Shown here: positions 9,882 through 19,496 of the stretch, piece after piece
Numbering within the stretch: the stretch's first letter is position 1
Layout of the letters: every line of letters starts with the position of its first letter
Assembly: GCA_913051655.1 (NCBI GenBank)
Contig: CAJXHI010000018.1
Coordinates: 1 to 59,017 of the forward strand
Length of the DNA: 59,017 bases
Source of the DNA: an uncultured Alphaproteobacteria bacterium
GTDB taxonomy: Bacteria > Pseudomonadota > Alphaproteobacteria > Rhodobacterales > Rhodobacteraceae
Direction of reading: 5' to 3'
Notes under the pieces: model-generated
Told to the model about the DNA's origin: nothing
Seen by the model: the letters and a program-made list of their open reading frames with translations, nothing else
Database searches by the model: none
Program-made: the position numbers and the translations under genes

Positions 9882-12290
9882 ATGATGACACTTCCCATCC
9901 GATTTGACACTTGGCTTTCTGGCAAAAACTGGCAATTGCATCCTCATCAACTCGCTATGCTTGAGGCATCTTCGGAACCAGCGCAACTGTTGATCGCGCC
10001 GACAGGGGCAGGAAAAACATTGGCGGGGTTTCTACCAAGCCTCATTGAACTTGAGGATGATCATGGCAATGAGTTGCATACGCTTTACATTTCGCCCCTC
10101 AAAGCGTTGGCGGCGGATATAAAGCGTAATTTGACAGGTCCGGTAGACGAATTGGGCTTACCTATCAAGATCGAAGATCGCACCGGCGATACTTCTTCGC
10201 ATGTTAAACGGCGTCAACGTTCAGCACCCCCAGATATATTGCTCACAACGCCAGAAAGCCTTGCACTTTTGATTTCCTATGAGGATGCACCCCGTATTTT
10301 TGCAAACCTGAAGCGGGTCGTGGTTGATGAAATTCATGCTTTGAGTGAAAGCAAAAGAGGGGATCAGTTGATGCTGGCCTTGAGCCGCGTTCAGGCTATA
10401 GCTCCCTCTTTGCGCCGTATCGGATTGTCCGCAACTGTGGATGATCCTGCGGCCATTGCAAGCTTTCTTTCGCCAGAACCCAACAGCTGCGCCGTCCATT
10501 TTGCAGATCCTGGTACAACTCCGAATATTCGTATGCTCGCTCCTTTGGAGGATCTACCATGGGCAGGTGCAGGGGGGAGATATGCGATCGCCCAAGTGCT
10601 CGATGAAGTTCGAAAGCACAAGATCACCTTAATCTTTCACAACACACGTGCACAGGCGGAAATATTCTTCCACGCCCTTTGGCTGCAAAACGAAGACGCG
10701 CTTCCGATTGCCATCCACCATGGCAGTCTTGACCAAAAACAACGGCGCAAAGTCGAACAGGCAATGGTTGACGGCCAATTGCGAGCTGTGGTCTGTACAG
10801 GAAGCCTTGATCTTGGGATCGACTGGGGAGATGTTGATCTGGTTATTCAGATCGGTGCGCCGAAAAATGTCAAAAGATTGGTGCAAAGAATCGGGCGTGC
10901 TAATCATCAATATAATGCACCATCCAAAGCTATTATTGTTCCAGCAAACCGCTTTGAAACGGTGGAGTGTATTGCAGCGCTAGAAGCAGTGCGCGAAAAT
11001 GATCTGGATGGCGATCCGAAGGGGGCGGGGCCGCTAGACGTTTTGTGCCAACATATTTTGCTGTCGGCCTGTTCAGGGGCGTTTGATCCGGATCAGCTTT
11101 ACAATGAAGTGCGTTCTGCTGGACCTTATCAGAGCGTATCGCGCACTGATTTTGACGCGTGTCTTGGGTTCTGTACAAACGGAGGTTATACGCTTCGAAA
11201 ATATGACCGTTGGCAGAGATTGCTGCGTCGTCCAGATGGAAAATATGTCCTGCGCGATCCGCGTAGTGCGCATCGGATACGCCTGAATGTTGGCACGATT
11301 CAGGATACTGATACCTTGAAAGTCCGTCTGCAACGCCGACGTGGTGGCAAACCCCTTGGTGAGATCGAAGAAGGTTTTGCAGCAACGCTAACACCCGGGG
11401 ATACGTTCCTGATCGGGGGTCAGGTTGTACGATTTGAGTCACTCCGAGAAGTGACCGTTGAGGTCAGCCGGCGTTCGGATAAGCAGCCTAAAATTGCCAC
11501 CTTTATGGGAACAAAATTTGCAACCTCTACAGTGCTTTGCGACCGTATTCTGAACCGGTTTGAGAAAAAAGATTGGCGAGGTCTCCCTTTGGACACTATT
11601 GACTGGTTGGAGCTGCAGGATAGGCTCTCAACTCTACCAAAGCCCGGGTCTCTCTTGATTGAAACTTTTCCACGTCAGGGGCGACATCATCTTTGCATTT
11701 ATGGGTTTATTGGGCGAAATGCTCAGCAAACTCTTGGACTTTTGATTAGCAAACAATTAGAACAGCGCGGTCTTGCGCCGCTTGGGTTTGTAGCTACAGA
11801 TTATGCGACGCTTATTTGGGGGCTAGAAGAGGTGCATGACCCTAAGCCTCTATTTTTATTGGAAGATTTGGAAAATGGCCTTGAGGAATGGTTTGCTGAA
11901 AACGCACTTATGAAACGTAGCTTTCGTGCTGTTGCTACGATTTCGGGATTGATAGAGCGTAATTTGCCGGGCCAGCGTAAATCAGGCCGGCAAGCAACCT
12001 TTTCCTCGGATATCATCTACGACACACTTAGAAAATTTGAACCTGATCACCTGATGATGCGCATCACCCGCAGCGAAGCGATGAGCGGTTTGGTGGATTT
12101 TTCACGTATTCGACAGATGCTGTCGCAGATTGGAGGGCGTATTGAACATCAGCGATTGAAGCGCCTTTCGCCCCTTTCTGCCCCGCTTTTCCTTGAAGCA
12201 GGGCGCGTACCGGTTGAGGGACAAGCGATAGAGCGGATGGTCGCCGAGGAAGCCGCTCTATTGATGCGGGAGGCGGGACTTGAAATATAG
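9882..12290 (+). CDS. Ligase-associated DEXH-box helicase (Lhr-type)
   Basis: This superfamily 2 helicase belongs to the Lhr group, of the type usually clustered with a bacterial ATP-dependent DNA ligase, an exonuclease and PdeM. It probably acts as a 3'-5' DNA translocase in DNA repair. The 802-residue product has Walker A APTGAGKT (39-46), the SPLKALAAD motif, TTPESLA, a DEIH box (149-152), SATV, the second RecA domain with LDLGIDWGDVDLVIQ and VQRIGRANH, and the winged-helix and Lhr-core C-terminal domains. It is followed 38 bp later by pdeM, supporting the ligase-associated subtype. The ligase and exonuclease genes are not in the window. Confidence 0.92.
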   Translation: MMTLPIRFDTWLSGKNWQLHPHQLAMLEASSEPAQLLIAPTGAGKTLAGFLPSLIELEDDHGNELHTLYISPLKALAADIKRNLTGPVDELGLPIKIEDRTGDTSSHVKRRQRSAPPDILLTTPESLALLISYEDAPRIFANLKRVVVDEIHALSESKRGDQLMLALSRVQAIAPSLRRIGLSATVDDPAAIASFLSPEPNSCAVHFADPGTTPNIRMLAPLEDLPWAGAGGRYAIAQVLDEVRKHKITLIFHNTRAQAEIFFHALWLQNEDALPIAIHHGSLDQKQRRKVEQAMVDGQLRAVVCTGSLDLGIDWGDVDLVIQIGAPKNVKRLVQRIGRANHQYNAPSKAIIVPANRFETVECIAALEAVRENDLDGDPKGAGPLDVLCQHILLSACSGAFDPDQLYNEVRSAGPYQSVSRTDFDACLGFCTNGGYTLRKYDRWQRLLRRPDGKYVLRDPRSAHRIRLNVGTIQDTDTLKVRLQRRRGGKPLGEIEEGFAATLTPGDTFLIGGQVVRFESLREVTVEVSRRSDKQPKIATFMGTKFATSTVLCDRILNRFEKKDWRGLPLDTIDWLELQDRLSTLPKPGSLLIETFPRQGRHHLCIYGFIGRNAQQTLGLLISKQLEQRGLAPLGFVATDYATLIWGLEEVHDPKPLFLLEDLENGLEEWFAENALMKRSFRAVATISGLIERNLPGQRKSGRQATFSSDIIYDTLRKFEPDHLMMRITRSEAMSGLVDFSRIRQMLSQIGGRIEHQRLKRLSPLSAPLFLEAGRVPVEGQAIERMVAEEAALLMREAGLEI

Positions 12291-12328
12291 GCTTGTCAAG
12301 GCGCTAGCTTTCTGACCTTTAATAATAC

Positions 12329-12991
12329 ATGACGGGATATCATTTCACATTGGCGGGTGCCGATCTTGTGGCGCTTGGCTCTGGTTCTTTGTTCTGGCCA
12401 GAGAAAAAGCTACTTTGTGTTTCAGATATGCATCTTGGAAAATCAGACCGGTTGATGCGTCGGGGCGGCCCCCTATTGCCTCCTTATGAGGTCAAAGAGA
12501 CGCTCTACCGGCTGGAGGCAGATATTATGCTATCAGATGCGCAAACCGTTATCTGTCTTGGAGACAGTTTTGATGATTTAGATGCAGAGGTGAGCCTTTG
12601 TGAAGATGAACTTTCTTTGCTCACGCGGCTACAGGCCGGACGGCGTTGGATCTGGATTGAGGGTAACCATGACCCTGGCCCGTTGAGTATCGGTGGCACA
12701 CATCTACAGAACTTGTCAATTCAGCCGCTTACATTTCGGCACATTCCAATTGCCGCTGCAAGCGGAGAGGTGGCTGGTCATTTTCATCCCAAAGTACAGA
12801 TGTCCCTGCGTGGGCGGCCCTTTGCCAAACCATGTTTTCTGGTCGATGGAGACAGGCTGATTCTGCCCGCCTTCGGTACCTATACCGGTGGGCTGAAATC
12901 GCAGTCTCTTGAACTCACAGGCCTCATGCGACCAGAGGCGCTTGCTATTCTCACAGGGAAGCAAGCGCGCCCGATTCCGATGCCGAGATAA
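12329..12991 (+). CDS. pdeM: Ligase-associated DNA damage response endonuclease PdeM
   Basis: PdeM is a calcineurin-like metallophosphoesterase expected to bind two metal ions and cleave phosphodiesters during repair. The 220-residue product carries the whole metal-site series: Asp33 and His35 (SDMHLGKSD), Asp79 (LGDSFDD), Asn113-His114 (GNHDPG), and His151/His153 (GHFHPKV). It follows the Lhr-type helicase on the same strand and converges on folD, leaving only 9 bp between stop codons. The length is normal for PdeM. It is distinct from SbcD/Mre11 because it is much shorter and lacks a capping domain. Confidence 0.92.
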   Translation: MTGYHFTLAGADLVALGSGSLFWPEKKLLCVSDMHLGKSDRLMRRGGPLLPPYEVKETLYRLEADIMLSDAQTVICLGDSFDDLDAEVSLCEDELSLLTRLQAGRRWIWIEGNHDPGPLSIGGTHLQNLSIQPLTFRHIPIAAASGEVAGHFHPKVQMSLRGRPFAKPCFLVDGDRLILPAFGTYTGGLKSQSLELTGLMRPEALAILTGKQARPIPMPR

Positions 12992-13000
12992 CAAATTGGT

Positions 13001-13894
13001 TTAGGCAGAAAGGCCGTCTGGTTCTTCTAGTCCATTGGCACGACAACATGCTGTTACGGTATTGGCCAGAAGACAGGCAATTGTCATTGGCCCAACACCG
13101 CCCGGGACCGGTGTTATCGCACCGGCGACGGCAGCGCAGCTCTCAAAATCAACGTCTCCCACCAGGCGTGTTCCGCCCTCGGGTTTGTCAATCCGGTTAA
13201 TGCCAACATCAATCACTGTTGCGCCCGGTTTAATCCAGTCTCCTAAAACCATTTCAGGGCGGCCGACCGCCGCGATGACAATATCTGCGCGGCGCACCAA
13301 ATCGGGAAGATCTTTGGTGCGGCTGTGGGTGATAGTCACGGTACAGCTGTCACCGAGTAAAAGCTGTGCCATTGGTTTGCCAACAATGTTTGAACGACCA
13401 ATGACGACGGCATCCATGCCAGAGAGCGATCGGTGATGATCGCGCAGCAACATAAGACTTCCAAGTGGCGTGCACGGCACCATTGATTTTTGTCCTGTTC
13501 CTAACAGACCCACATTTGAGATATGAAATCCGTCAACATCTTTGGCGGGATCAATGGAGTTGATTACCAAATCCTCATCCAAATGTTTGGGCAGGGGCAA
13601 TTGTACCAAAATGCCATGCACTACCGGATCATTATTCAATTTTTCAATCAGGCCTAACAAGGCGTCCTCCGACGTTGACGCGTCAAGCTTATGTGCATAA
13701 CTGTTCATGCCGACTTCAACGGTTTGCTTACCTTTAGACCTCACATAGACTTGACTGGCGGGGTCTTCGCCCACAAGCACAACTGCGAGCCCCGGCGTGA
13801 TCCCGTGCTCGTTTTTTAACCTTGCAACATGTTCTGCCACCTTTTCGCGGACCGAGGCGGCAAAGGCTTTGCCGTTGATGATTAGAGCAGACAT
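13001..13894 (-). CDS. folD: Bifunctional methylenetetrahydrofolate dehydrogenase / methenyl-THF cyclohydrolase
   Basis: FolD interconverts 5,10-methylene-, 5,10-methenyl- and 10-formyl-tetrahydrofolate using NADP. The 297-residue product has the catalytic lysine in YVRSKGK (Tyr50, Lys56), the [10 protein letters not shown] signature, the Rossmann segment [17 protein letters not shown], and the C-terminal [16 protein letters not shown]. It is the standard length. It lies 65 bp downstream of fhs on the same strand, so the two genes probably form an operon for formate or one-carbon assimilation. Confidence 0.97.
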   Translation of the reverse strand: MSALIINGKAFAASVREKVAEHVARLKNEHGITPGLAVVLVGEDPASQVYVRSKGKQTVEVGMNSYAHKLDASTSEDALLGLIEKLNNDPVVHGILVQLPLPKHLDEDLVINSIDPAKDVDGFHISNVGLLGTGQKSMVPCTPLGSLMLLRDHHRSLSGMDAVVIGRSNIVGKPMAQLLLGDSCTVTITHSRTKDLPDLVRRADIVIAAVGRPEMVLGDWIKPGATVIDVGINRIDKPEGGTRLVGDVDFESCAAVAGAITPVPGGVGPMTIACLLANTVTACCRANGLEEPDGLSA

Positions 13895-13959
13895 TCGTTT
13901 TCCCTTCAGATGTCAAAGCTACCCGGTTGGCCCGGATCGCTGTTGTAATAGTGGCCTTG

Positions 13960-15636
13960 TCAGAACAACCCTTCGATTTGTCCCATATCATTCAGCATAA
14001 TCGCCTCAGAGGCTGGAACCGAAGGCAAGCCAGGCATAGTCATAATCTCACCGCATATAACTACCACAAATCCGGCACCAGCACTTAGGCGCACTTCGCG
14101 CACGGGTACAGAATGACCAAGCGGTGCCCCGCGTCGGTTTGGATCGGTTGTAAAGCTATATTGTGTTTTTGCCATGCAAACAGGCAAATGCCCGTATCCC
14201 GCGGCCTCCCATTCTTTCAGCTGATTGCGAATTTTCGCATCGGCAAGGACTTCGTCTGCGCGGTAAATCCGTTTGGCGACGGTTTCAATTTTTTCAAAAA
14301 GTGTCAGATCATCTGCGTAAAGTGGCGTAAAGTTTGCCATATCCGCATCCGCAATTTCTGCGACACGCGTGGCCAGATCAATTGTTCCTTCTGAGCCTTT
14401 TTCCCAATGCTGACAAAGGATGGCTTCTGAACCCTGTTTTGCTACATAATCTTTAACCGCTTGCACCTCTGCGTCCGTGTCTGTGACAAAATGGTTTATG
14501 GCCACCACCACTGGAACGCCGAAACTTTTGACGTTTTCGATGTGGCGGCCAAGGTTTGGAGACCCAGCGTTGACCGCGTCCACGTTTTCAGTACCAAGGT
14601 CCGCTTTTGCTACGCCACCATTCATTTTCATGGCGCGCACTGTGGCCACAACGACCACTACGGAGGGAGCAAGACCTGCCTTGCGGCATTTGATGTTCAT
14701 GAATTTTTCGGCACCTAAATCCGCGCCGAAGCCAGCTTCGGTCACGACATAGTCAGAGATTTTGAGCGCTGTTGTCGTTGCCATTACGGAATTACATCCA
14801 TGGGCAATATTCGCGAAAGGCCCACCATGTACGAAAGCGGGATTGTTTTCCAGCGTCTGAACAAGATTGGGCTGCATCGCGTCTTTCAACAGGACGGTCA
14901 TTGCGCCGTCTGCCTTGATATCGCGACAGTAAATGGCCGTTTTATCGCGACGATAGGCAACAATAATGTCGCCAAGACGTTTTTGCAAATCATCAAGAGA
15001 GGTGGCAAGGCATAGGATTGCCATAACCTCTGAGGCGACGGTGATGTCGAAACCTGTTTGACGCGGATAGCCGTTTGGAACGCCGCCAAGGCTTGTTACG
15101 ATATCACGCAAAGCTCGGTCGTTCATATCCATCACACGACGCCAGTTGACGCGACGTTTGTCAATCTCAAGGCTATTGCCCCAATAGATGTGATTATCAA
15201 TCATTGCTGATAGCAAATTATGGGCCGATGTGATTGCGTGAAAATCTCCGGTAAAATGAAGATTCATTTCCTCCATTGGAACCACTTGCGCGTATCCACC
15301 TCCCGCGGCACCGCCCTTCATCCCAAAGCACGGCCCCAGAGACGCTTCGCGAATGCAAATTGCTGCACGTTTTCCGATTTTGTTCAAACCGTCACCAAGG
15401 CCCACGGTTGTGGTTGTTTTGCCTTCGCCGGCAGGGGTCGGGTTAATCGCTGTAACAAGAATAAGTTTGCCATCTTTTTTGCCCTGTACAGAGTTGATAA
15501 ACTCTTGGCTTACTTTAGCTTTATCGTGGCCATAGGGCAGCAGATGCTCGATTGGAATATCAAGCTTTGCGCCGATCTCCTGAATTACTTTTTTGTTTGC
15601 TTCTCTTGCAATTTCGATATCCGTTTTGTAACGCAT
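13960..15636 (-). CDS. fhs: Formate--tetrahydrofolate ligase
   Basis: Fhs makes 10-formyl-THF from formate, THF and ATP. The 558-residue product shows the P-loop [14 protein letters not shown] (67-80), the conserved [19 protein letters not shown] stretch, [23 protein letters not shown] and the C-terminal [12 protein letters not shown]. Length and N terminus are as expected. With folD it provides a formate entry route into one-carbon metabolism, a common feature of marine roseobacters that handle methylated compounds. The promoter must lie in the long upstream gap 15637-16422. Confidence 0.97.
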   Translation of the reverse strand: MRYKTDIEIAREANKKVIQEIGAKLDIPIEHLLPYGHDKAKVSQEFINSVQGKKDGKLILVTAINPTPAGEGKTTTTVGLGDGLNKIGKRAAICIREASLGPCFGMKGGAAGGGYAQVVPMEEMNLHFTGDFHAITSAHNLLSAMIDNHIYWGNSLEIDKRRVNWRRVMDMNDRALRDIVTSLGGVPNGYPRQTGFDITVASEVMAILCLATSLDDLQKRLGDIIVAYRRDKTAIYCRDIKADGAMTVLLKDAMQPNLVQTLENNPAFVHGGPFANIAHGCNSVMATTTALKISDYVVTEAGFGADLGAEKFMNIKCRKAGLAPSVVVVVATVRAMKMNGGVAKADLGTENVDAVNAGSPNLGRHIENVKSFGVPVVVAINHFVTDTDAEVQAVKDYVAKQGSEAILCQHWEKGSEGTIDLATRVAEIADADMANFTPLYADDLTLFEKIETVAKRIYRADEVLADAKIRNQLKEWEAAGYGHLPVCMAKTQYSFTTDPNRRGAPLGHSVPVREVRLSAGAGFVVVICGEIMTMPGLPSVPASEAIMLNDMGQIEGLF

Positions 15637-16422
15637 GGTTTTGTTCCCTTTGGCGCAGGTTCCTTTAATGCGACTTCTTATAAGCGATGGGTTGCGTCAA
15701 ACTTACTGGCGATTGCGACATTTTTACCGTCGCTTGCGGCGCAACGCACATTGAAGTTTCGGATCGGAAAACAATTCTTTGTTAATACTGCAAAAATAAG
15801 GTTTAATGGCTGAGTAATGCCAAGGACATAGCGATAAAGGTAATTCTGTTTATCCATGTGCGGATATTATGCAATTGCCCCCAATTTGGCAATTTTGCTT
15901 TCAATCTCTGTCGCGCCCGTATCCGGTTTCACGCCGATTTATATTTCATTTGCGAGTTCGATTTTTTCAATGGAAAAAGACCAATCTCGACTAAGAGGGT
16001 AAGTGCCAAGAACTAATCGATTTGAAATTGAAAAATTACCAATACCAGAAGAACAGGTAAAATGTTCTTTCTAGAGTTCTTGAGTACTTATACGGCCGTT
16101 GGAAAGAAGCTTTGCAAATTGACCAATTAGTCTGAAGTTGCCAAATCCTGTCATGCCGGCAACTCAAACCCAAGATACATCAGCTATGCTGGGGCCCTGT
16201 TACGCCAATAATTAAATTATTTCAATCAGATTAACGAGAAAAGACGTTTGATTAGCACTCCTTTACTTTACAGATATCTTAAGGAAATCACGGTAGGGAG
16301 GCGGTGAGTAAGTACACAGCAGAGATATAAGGTTCGAAAAACTAACACTCGGTGCATTTCAAAAAAATAGTCTTCCCAAAAGCCTCGTGATTGGTAGTAA
16401 TGCCGTTTCATTCCTTAAGGGA
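15637..16422. other. Long gap between fhs and the PPOX-type flavoprotein gene, no gene supported
   Basis: This is 786 bp of AT-rich sequence. On the minus strand a short readable patch near 15860-15940 gives GVKPDTGATEIESKIAKLGAIA before a stop, which could be the tail of a decayed gene, but I cannot name it. No tRNA-like fold or convincing terminator was seen. Confidence 0.45.
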
Positions 16423-17028
16423 TCAAGACCAGAGCGTTTTTTGCGCCCGTTGAGCGAGGTCAACGTCAAACTTTTTTCCACCGATATCGTCTTTCGTCAC
16501 CTCTTTAAGGATGTCGCCGATCGTTGGAACATCTACCAGAGTATCGTTCTGCCAAAGCTTGGATCGTATTACGGATTTCGGGCAGTGGATATACACCTCT
16601 TGGACGGAAATTTCGATTACACACTTTGGGTGGTGTCCACCATGCGCGAAGCTGTTGCACAGGGTTTCATCCGTTGTGATTCGAGCACACCCATTGACGC
16701 GCACAACGTCTTTGACGCCGCCCATCATGAACATAAGCGATATCCGTCCGTCTTCGACGATGTTACGCAAGCTGTCGATGCGATTATTTCCGCGCCAGTC
16801 GGGCATCATTAAGGTTTTGCTATCATGAATTCTTACTACGGGGCGATCATCGCCTCTTGGGCTTGCGTCCGTACCGCTAGGGCCAACGGTTGCCATCACA
16901 CAGAATTTTGCCTCAGATATCCAGCGCGCATAAAGCGGGGTTAGATGATCGGCCCCTTTTCGTTTTGCGCCTTCGCTTGAGGGACCGTAAAGTGTTTCAA
17001 GTTCTTTAATCGTTTTGAGGTATTTCAT
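16423..17028 (-). CDS. PPOX-type FMN-binding flavoprotein (pyridoxamine 5'-phosphate oxidase related)
   Basis: The 201-residue product has a split-barrel flavin-binding fold like pyridoxamine 5'-phosphate oxidase. It most resembles the MSMEG_1061-type subfamily: KFCVMATVGPSGTDASPRGD, MPDWRGNNRIDSLRNI, and the late CPKSVIRSKLW motif. No substrate is established for this subfamily; it is unlikely to be the true PdxH because PdxH-specific substrate residues are not apparent. Start: ATG at 17028 is preferred over the adjacent TTG at 17031. It overlaps the plsC stop by 23 nt, so it is the last gene of the ftsE-ftsX-plsC transcript. Confidence 0.85.
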   Translation of the reverse strand: MKYLKTIKELETLYGPSSEGAKRKGADHLTPLYARWISEAKFCVMATVGPSGTDASPRGDDRPVVRIHDSKTLMMPDWRGNNRIDSLRNIVEDGRISLMFMMGGVKDVVRVNGCARITTDETLCNSFAHGGHHPKCVIEISVQEVYIHCPKSVIRSKLWQNDTLVDVPTIGDILKEVTKDDIGGKKFDVDLAQRAQKTLWS

Positions 17029-17749
17029 CAAATCCCGCTTCCTTCATGAGTTCGTTTGAACGCATTTCGATCACCTCCTCGAGGCGAGACATAAACGCGT
17101 CTTTCTCCAACCCTTGTTCAATCGGATCCAAAAACTCCACCACCGCGGTCCCTTTTTCTCGGTATATTCCATACCGCGGCCAAAAAACTCCAACGTTCGT
17201 CGCTGCAGGTACACATTTTTGTTTGGTTTCGCTATACAAAACTGCGGTACCAACTTTGTAGGAAACGTGATCGCCTGGGGCGACGCGGGTACCTTGGGGA
17301 TAAATGATTAACTGACCTGCTGGTGCAAAACCGGATTTCACTTCTTCCATCATATATTTGATTGCTTCGGCACGTTTTCCGCGTTCTACAGGAACACATC
17401 CTATCCGCATGCCATATTGCCCTAGTACGGGCGCCCATTTCAAAGAGGCCTTCATAATAAATTTTGGCCGATCAACCACACTTACAATCATAATCACATC
17501 AAAGAAACTTTGATGTTTCCCTGCAATCAACAACTCGCCTTCAGGGATTTTTCCACGAATTTTGGAGCGCAGTCCGACCATCCAAGATGCGGTCCACCTA
17601 ACCCAACGACAGTACGTTTTGACACCTGCATAAGCACCCTTACGGCTTACCAGTGCCCAAGGAAAAAACAACAGACCCATGATCAGCATCATCAAATACA
17701 TCTGCAGCATGAAGAAAAAAGAGCGTATCCATTGCAACGCATAAGCCAT
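17006..17749 (-). CDS. plsC: 1-acyl-sn-glycerol-3-phosphate acyltransferase
   Basis: PlsC-family enzymes acylate lysophosphatidic acid to phosphatidic acid at the inner membrane. From ATG 17749 the product is 247 residues. It has an N-terminal membrane helix (about 8-30), the catalytic HX4D motif HQSFFD, the glycerol-phosphate-binding region CVPVERGKRAE, and the later YPQGTR block. The frame is open 32 codons further upstream, but that part lies within ftsX and the start used overlaps the ftsX stop by one base (TGATG), indicating translational coupling. Confidence 0.93.
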   Translation of the reverse strand: MAYALQWIRSFFFMLQMYLMMLIMGLLFFPWALVSRKGAYAGVKTYCRWVRWTASWMVGLRSKIRGKIPEGELLIAGKHQSFFDVIMIVSVVDRPKFIMKASLKWAPVLGQYGMRIGCVPVERGKRAEAIKYMMEEVKSGFAPAGQLIIYPQGTRVAPGDHVSYKVGTAVLYSETKQKCVPAATNVGVFWPRYGIYREKGTAVVEFLDPIEQGLEKDAFMSRLEEVIEMRSNELMKEAGFDEIPQND

Positions 17750-18654
17750 CAACCAAGCGTCCCCAATACTTTTTTTGCTGCTCGATGCGTTGCAAAAAAG
17801 GCAACTATTCCAATCAAAAGAGGGATGAAGATTGGCCATAACCATTCCAAACCCTCAAACCCTATGCCTGTGAGAATTGATAATTTATCCTCTTTTCCAT
17901 TGACAAAATGAACTAAGCCGGCAGCGATAATACTACCTAATGCAGCTCCACTTAAAGCGCGCAAGGAAAAACGGCGGACAAAGGCAGAGGCGATGTATGC
18001 GTCTGTGGCACCAATCAGGCGGAGCACAGAAATGACTTGCGTATTTGCCGACATAGCGGCGCGTGCTGCTAAGGTGATCATTGCGGCACTAGCACCCGTC
18101 ATCAAAAGAATGCTGAATAAACCCAAGGCAGAAAGGCGGCCCGCTGCGATTACCAACGGGCGGCGCCAACGTGTGTGATCATCCAGCACTCCGCCTGGTA
18201 CATCGGCAAATAAACGCAGGCGAAGATTTTCGCTATCAAATCCTTTTTCGTCTTCGAGGATATCAATGAGTGCCGGTAGTGACAGTAATTCAATGGGGAC
18301 ATCTGATCCCAACCATGGTTCGAGCAGACGGCGTTTCTCGTTAAGGTCGAGAACGCTTGCCTGTTCAATACCGGGTGTGGTTTTGAGGATTGCGAGCGCC
18401 TTTTCCACTTGATGATCTAATTGTTCTGAAGGAGCGGCAATTTTGAGCGTTGCACTGCGCGCCAAGGCATCGCTCCAGTGATCCGCAAGCCGCGCCGCTG
18501 CCAAAGACAAAGCAAGGGCAAATACCATCAAAAATCCCATGACTGAAGAGGTAAATAGGGTTAAATTCGCTGCAAAGCCAGTTGGCGGAACAACACGGTC
18601 ACGCTGCGAGTCTTGGCTGAAAAGCCCGGTAAGGAGGTGAAATACTTCCGTCAT
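17749..18654 (-). CDS. ftsX: Cell division protein FtsX
   Basis: FtsX is the membrane half of the FtsEX complex, which links divisome assembly to activation of cell-wall hydrolases. The 301-residue product has a first helix at about 28-50, a periplasmic domain (about 65-170, with TTPGIEQASVLDLNEKRRLL), and three further helices with the FtsX-type core (SVLRLIGATDAYIASAFVRRF). It overlaps ftsE by 4 nt and plsC by 1 nt. Sequence divergence within FtsX is high, so the call rests on topology and on the neighbouring ftsE. Confidence 0.92.
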   Translation of the reverse strand: MTEVFHLLTGLFSQDSQRDRVVPPTGFAANLTLFTSSVMGFLMVFALALSLAAARLADHWSDALARSATLKIAAPSEQLDHQVEKALAILKTTPGIEQASVLDLNEKRRLLEPWLGSDVPIELLSLPALIDILEDEKGFDSENLRLRLFADVPGGVLDDHTRWRRPLVIAAGRLSALGLFSILLMTGASAAMITLAARAAMSANTQVISVLRLIGATDAYIASAFVRRFSLRALSGAALGSIIAAGLVHFVNGKEDKLSILTGIGFEGLEWLWPIFIPLLIGIVAFFATHRAAKKVLGTLG

Positions 18655-19328
18655 AGATCTGCTCCTGCCAGCGTAATGCGTTTGTTCGCAATCCTGAGCA
18701 CGCGTGCTTGGACGTGCGATTTTGCAAGTCGGATCAGGCTAAGATCGTGGCTCGCCAGCAACACTGTTTTCCCCATTTTATTTAGCTCGATCAAGAGCTG
18801 GAGAAGCCTTTGAGACATCTCCCAATCCACATTTCCTGTGGGTTCATCCGCCAAAATGATCTCAGGTGAATTAATTACAGCCCTAGCAAGTGCCGCGCGT
18901 TGGCGTTCGCCGCCTGAAAGTTCTGGTGGCAAGGCGCCTGAGCGCCCTTTTAACCCAACCCAAGTCAATAATTCCTTGAGATTCAAATTGTCATTTAGTT
19001 TTTCCTGACCGGATACAGACAGCGGCAAAAGAATGTTTGTGGTCACATTTAGGTGGTCAATAAATTGGCACTCCTGATGAATTACCCCGATATTTCTTCG
19101 CATAAGTGCAATGTCATCACGCGTCATTTTACGCAGATCACGCCCAAAAATTTGCAATTTACCGCTATTCGGTAATAACGCCCCGTAACACATTTTCAGA
19201 AATGTTGTTTTTCCCGATCCAGAAGGCCCAGTGATAAAATAAAACGCGCCAGGTGTTATTGTCAGTGACATTTTTGATAAAAGTTCACCACCTGTGTAAG
19301 AATACGAGGCTGCGTCAAATTCGATCAA
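18651..19328 (-). CDS. ftsE: Cell division ATP-binding protein FtsE
   Basis: FtsE is the cytoplasmic ATPase of FtsEX. The 225-residue product has Walker A GPSGSGKT (34-41), the Q-loop region HQECQFIDHLNV, the ABC signature LSGGERQR, Walker B with EIILADEPTGNVD and the switch histidine in LLASHDL. It is the first gene of the minus-strand ftsE-ftsX-plsC-flavoprotein operon and is divergent, across 168 bp, from the zinc-ribbon protein gene. Identity as FtsE rather than a LolD-type ATPase is set by the adjacent ftsX. Confidence 0.95.
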   Translation of the reverse strand: MIEFDAASYSYTGGELLSKMSLTITPGAFYFITGPSGSGKTTFLKMCYGALLPNSGKLQIFGRDLRKMTRDDIALMRRNIGVIHQECQFIDHLNVTTNILLPLSVSGQEKLNDNLNLKELLTWVGLKGRSGALPPELSGGERQRAALARAVINSPEIILADEPTGNVDWEMSQRLLQLLIELNKMGKTVLLASHDLSLIRLAKSHVQARVLRIANKRITLAGADL

Positions 19329-19496
19329 GGTATTTCTCTCGCAATAGGTTGCAGTTCATTGTTCTTTTGTGCCCGACCTCGCGTGTTGTTGCAATCGGGG
19401 ATATGATTGAAATTAATTTTCCTTTACTGTTTAATTATTAGGAGCGAGTTATTATGAACATTTCATGAAACGAATAACGAAAAGCGTTGGATAAAG

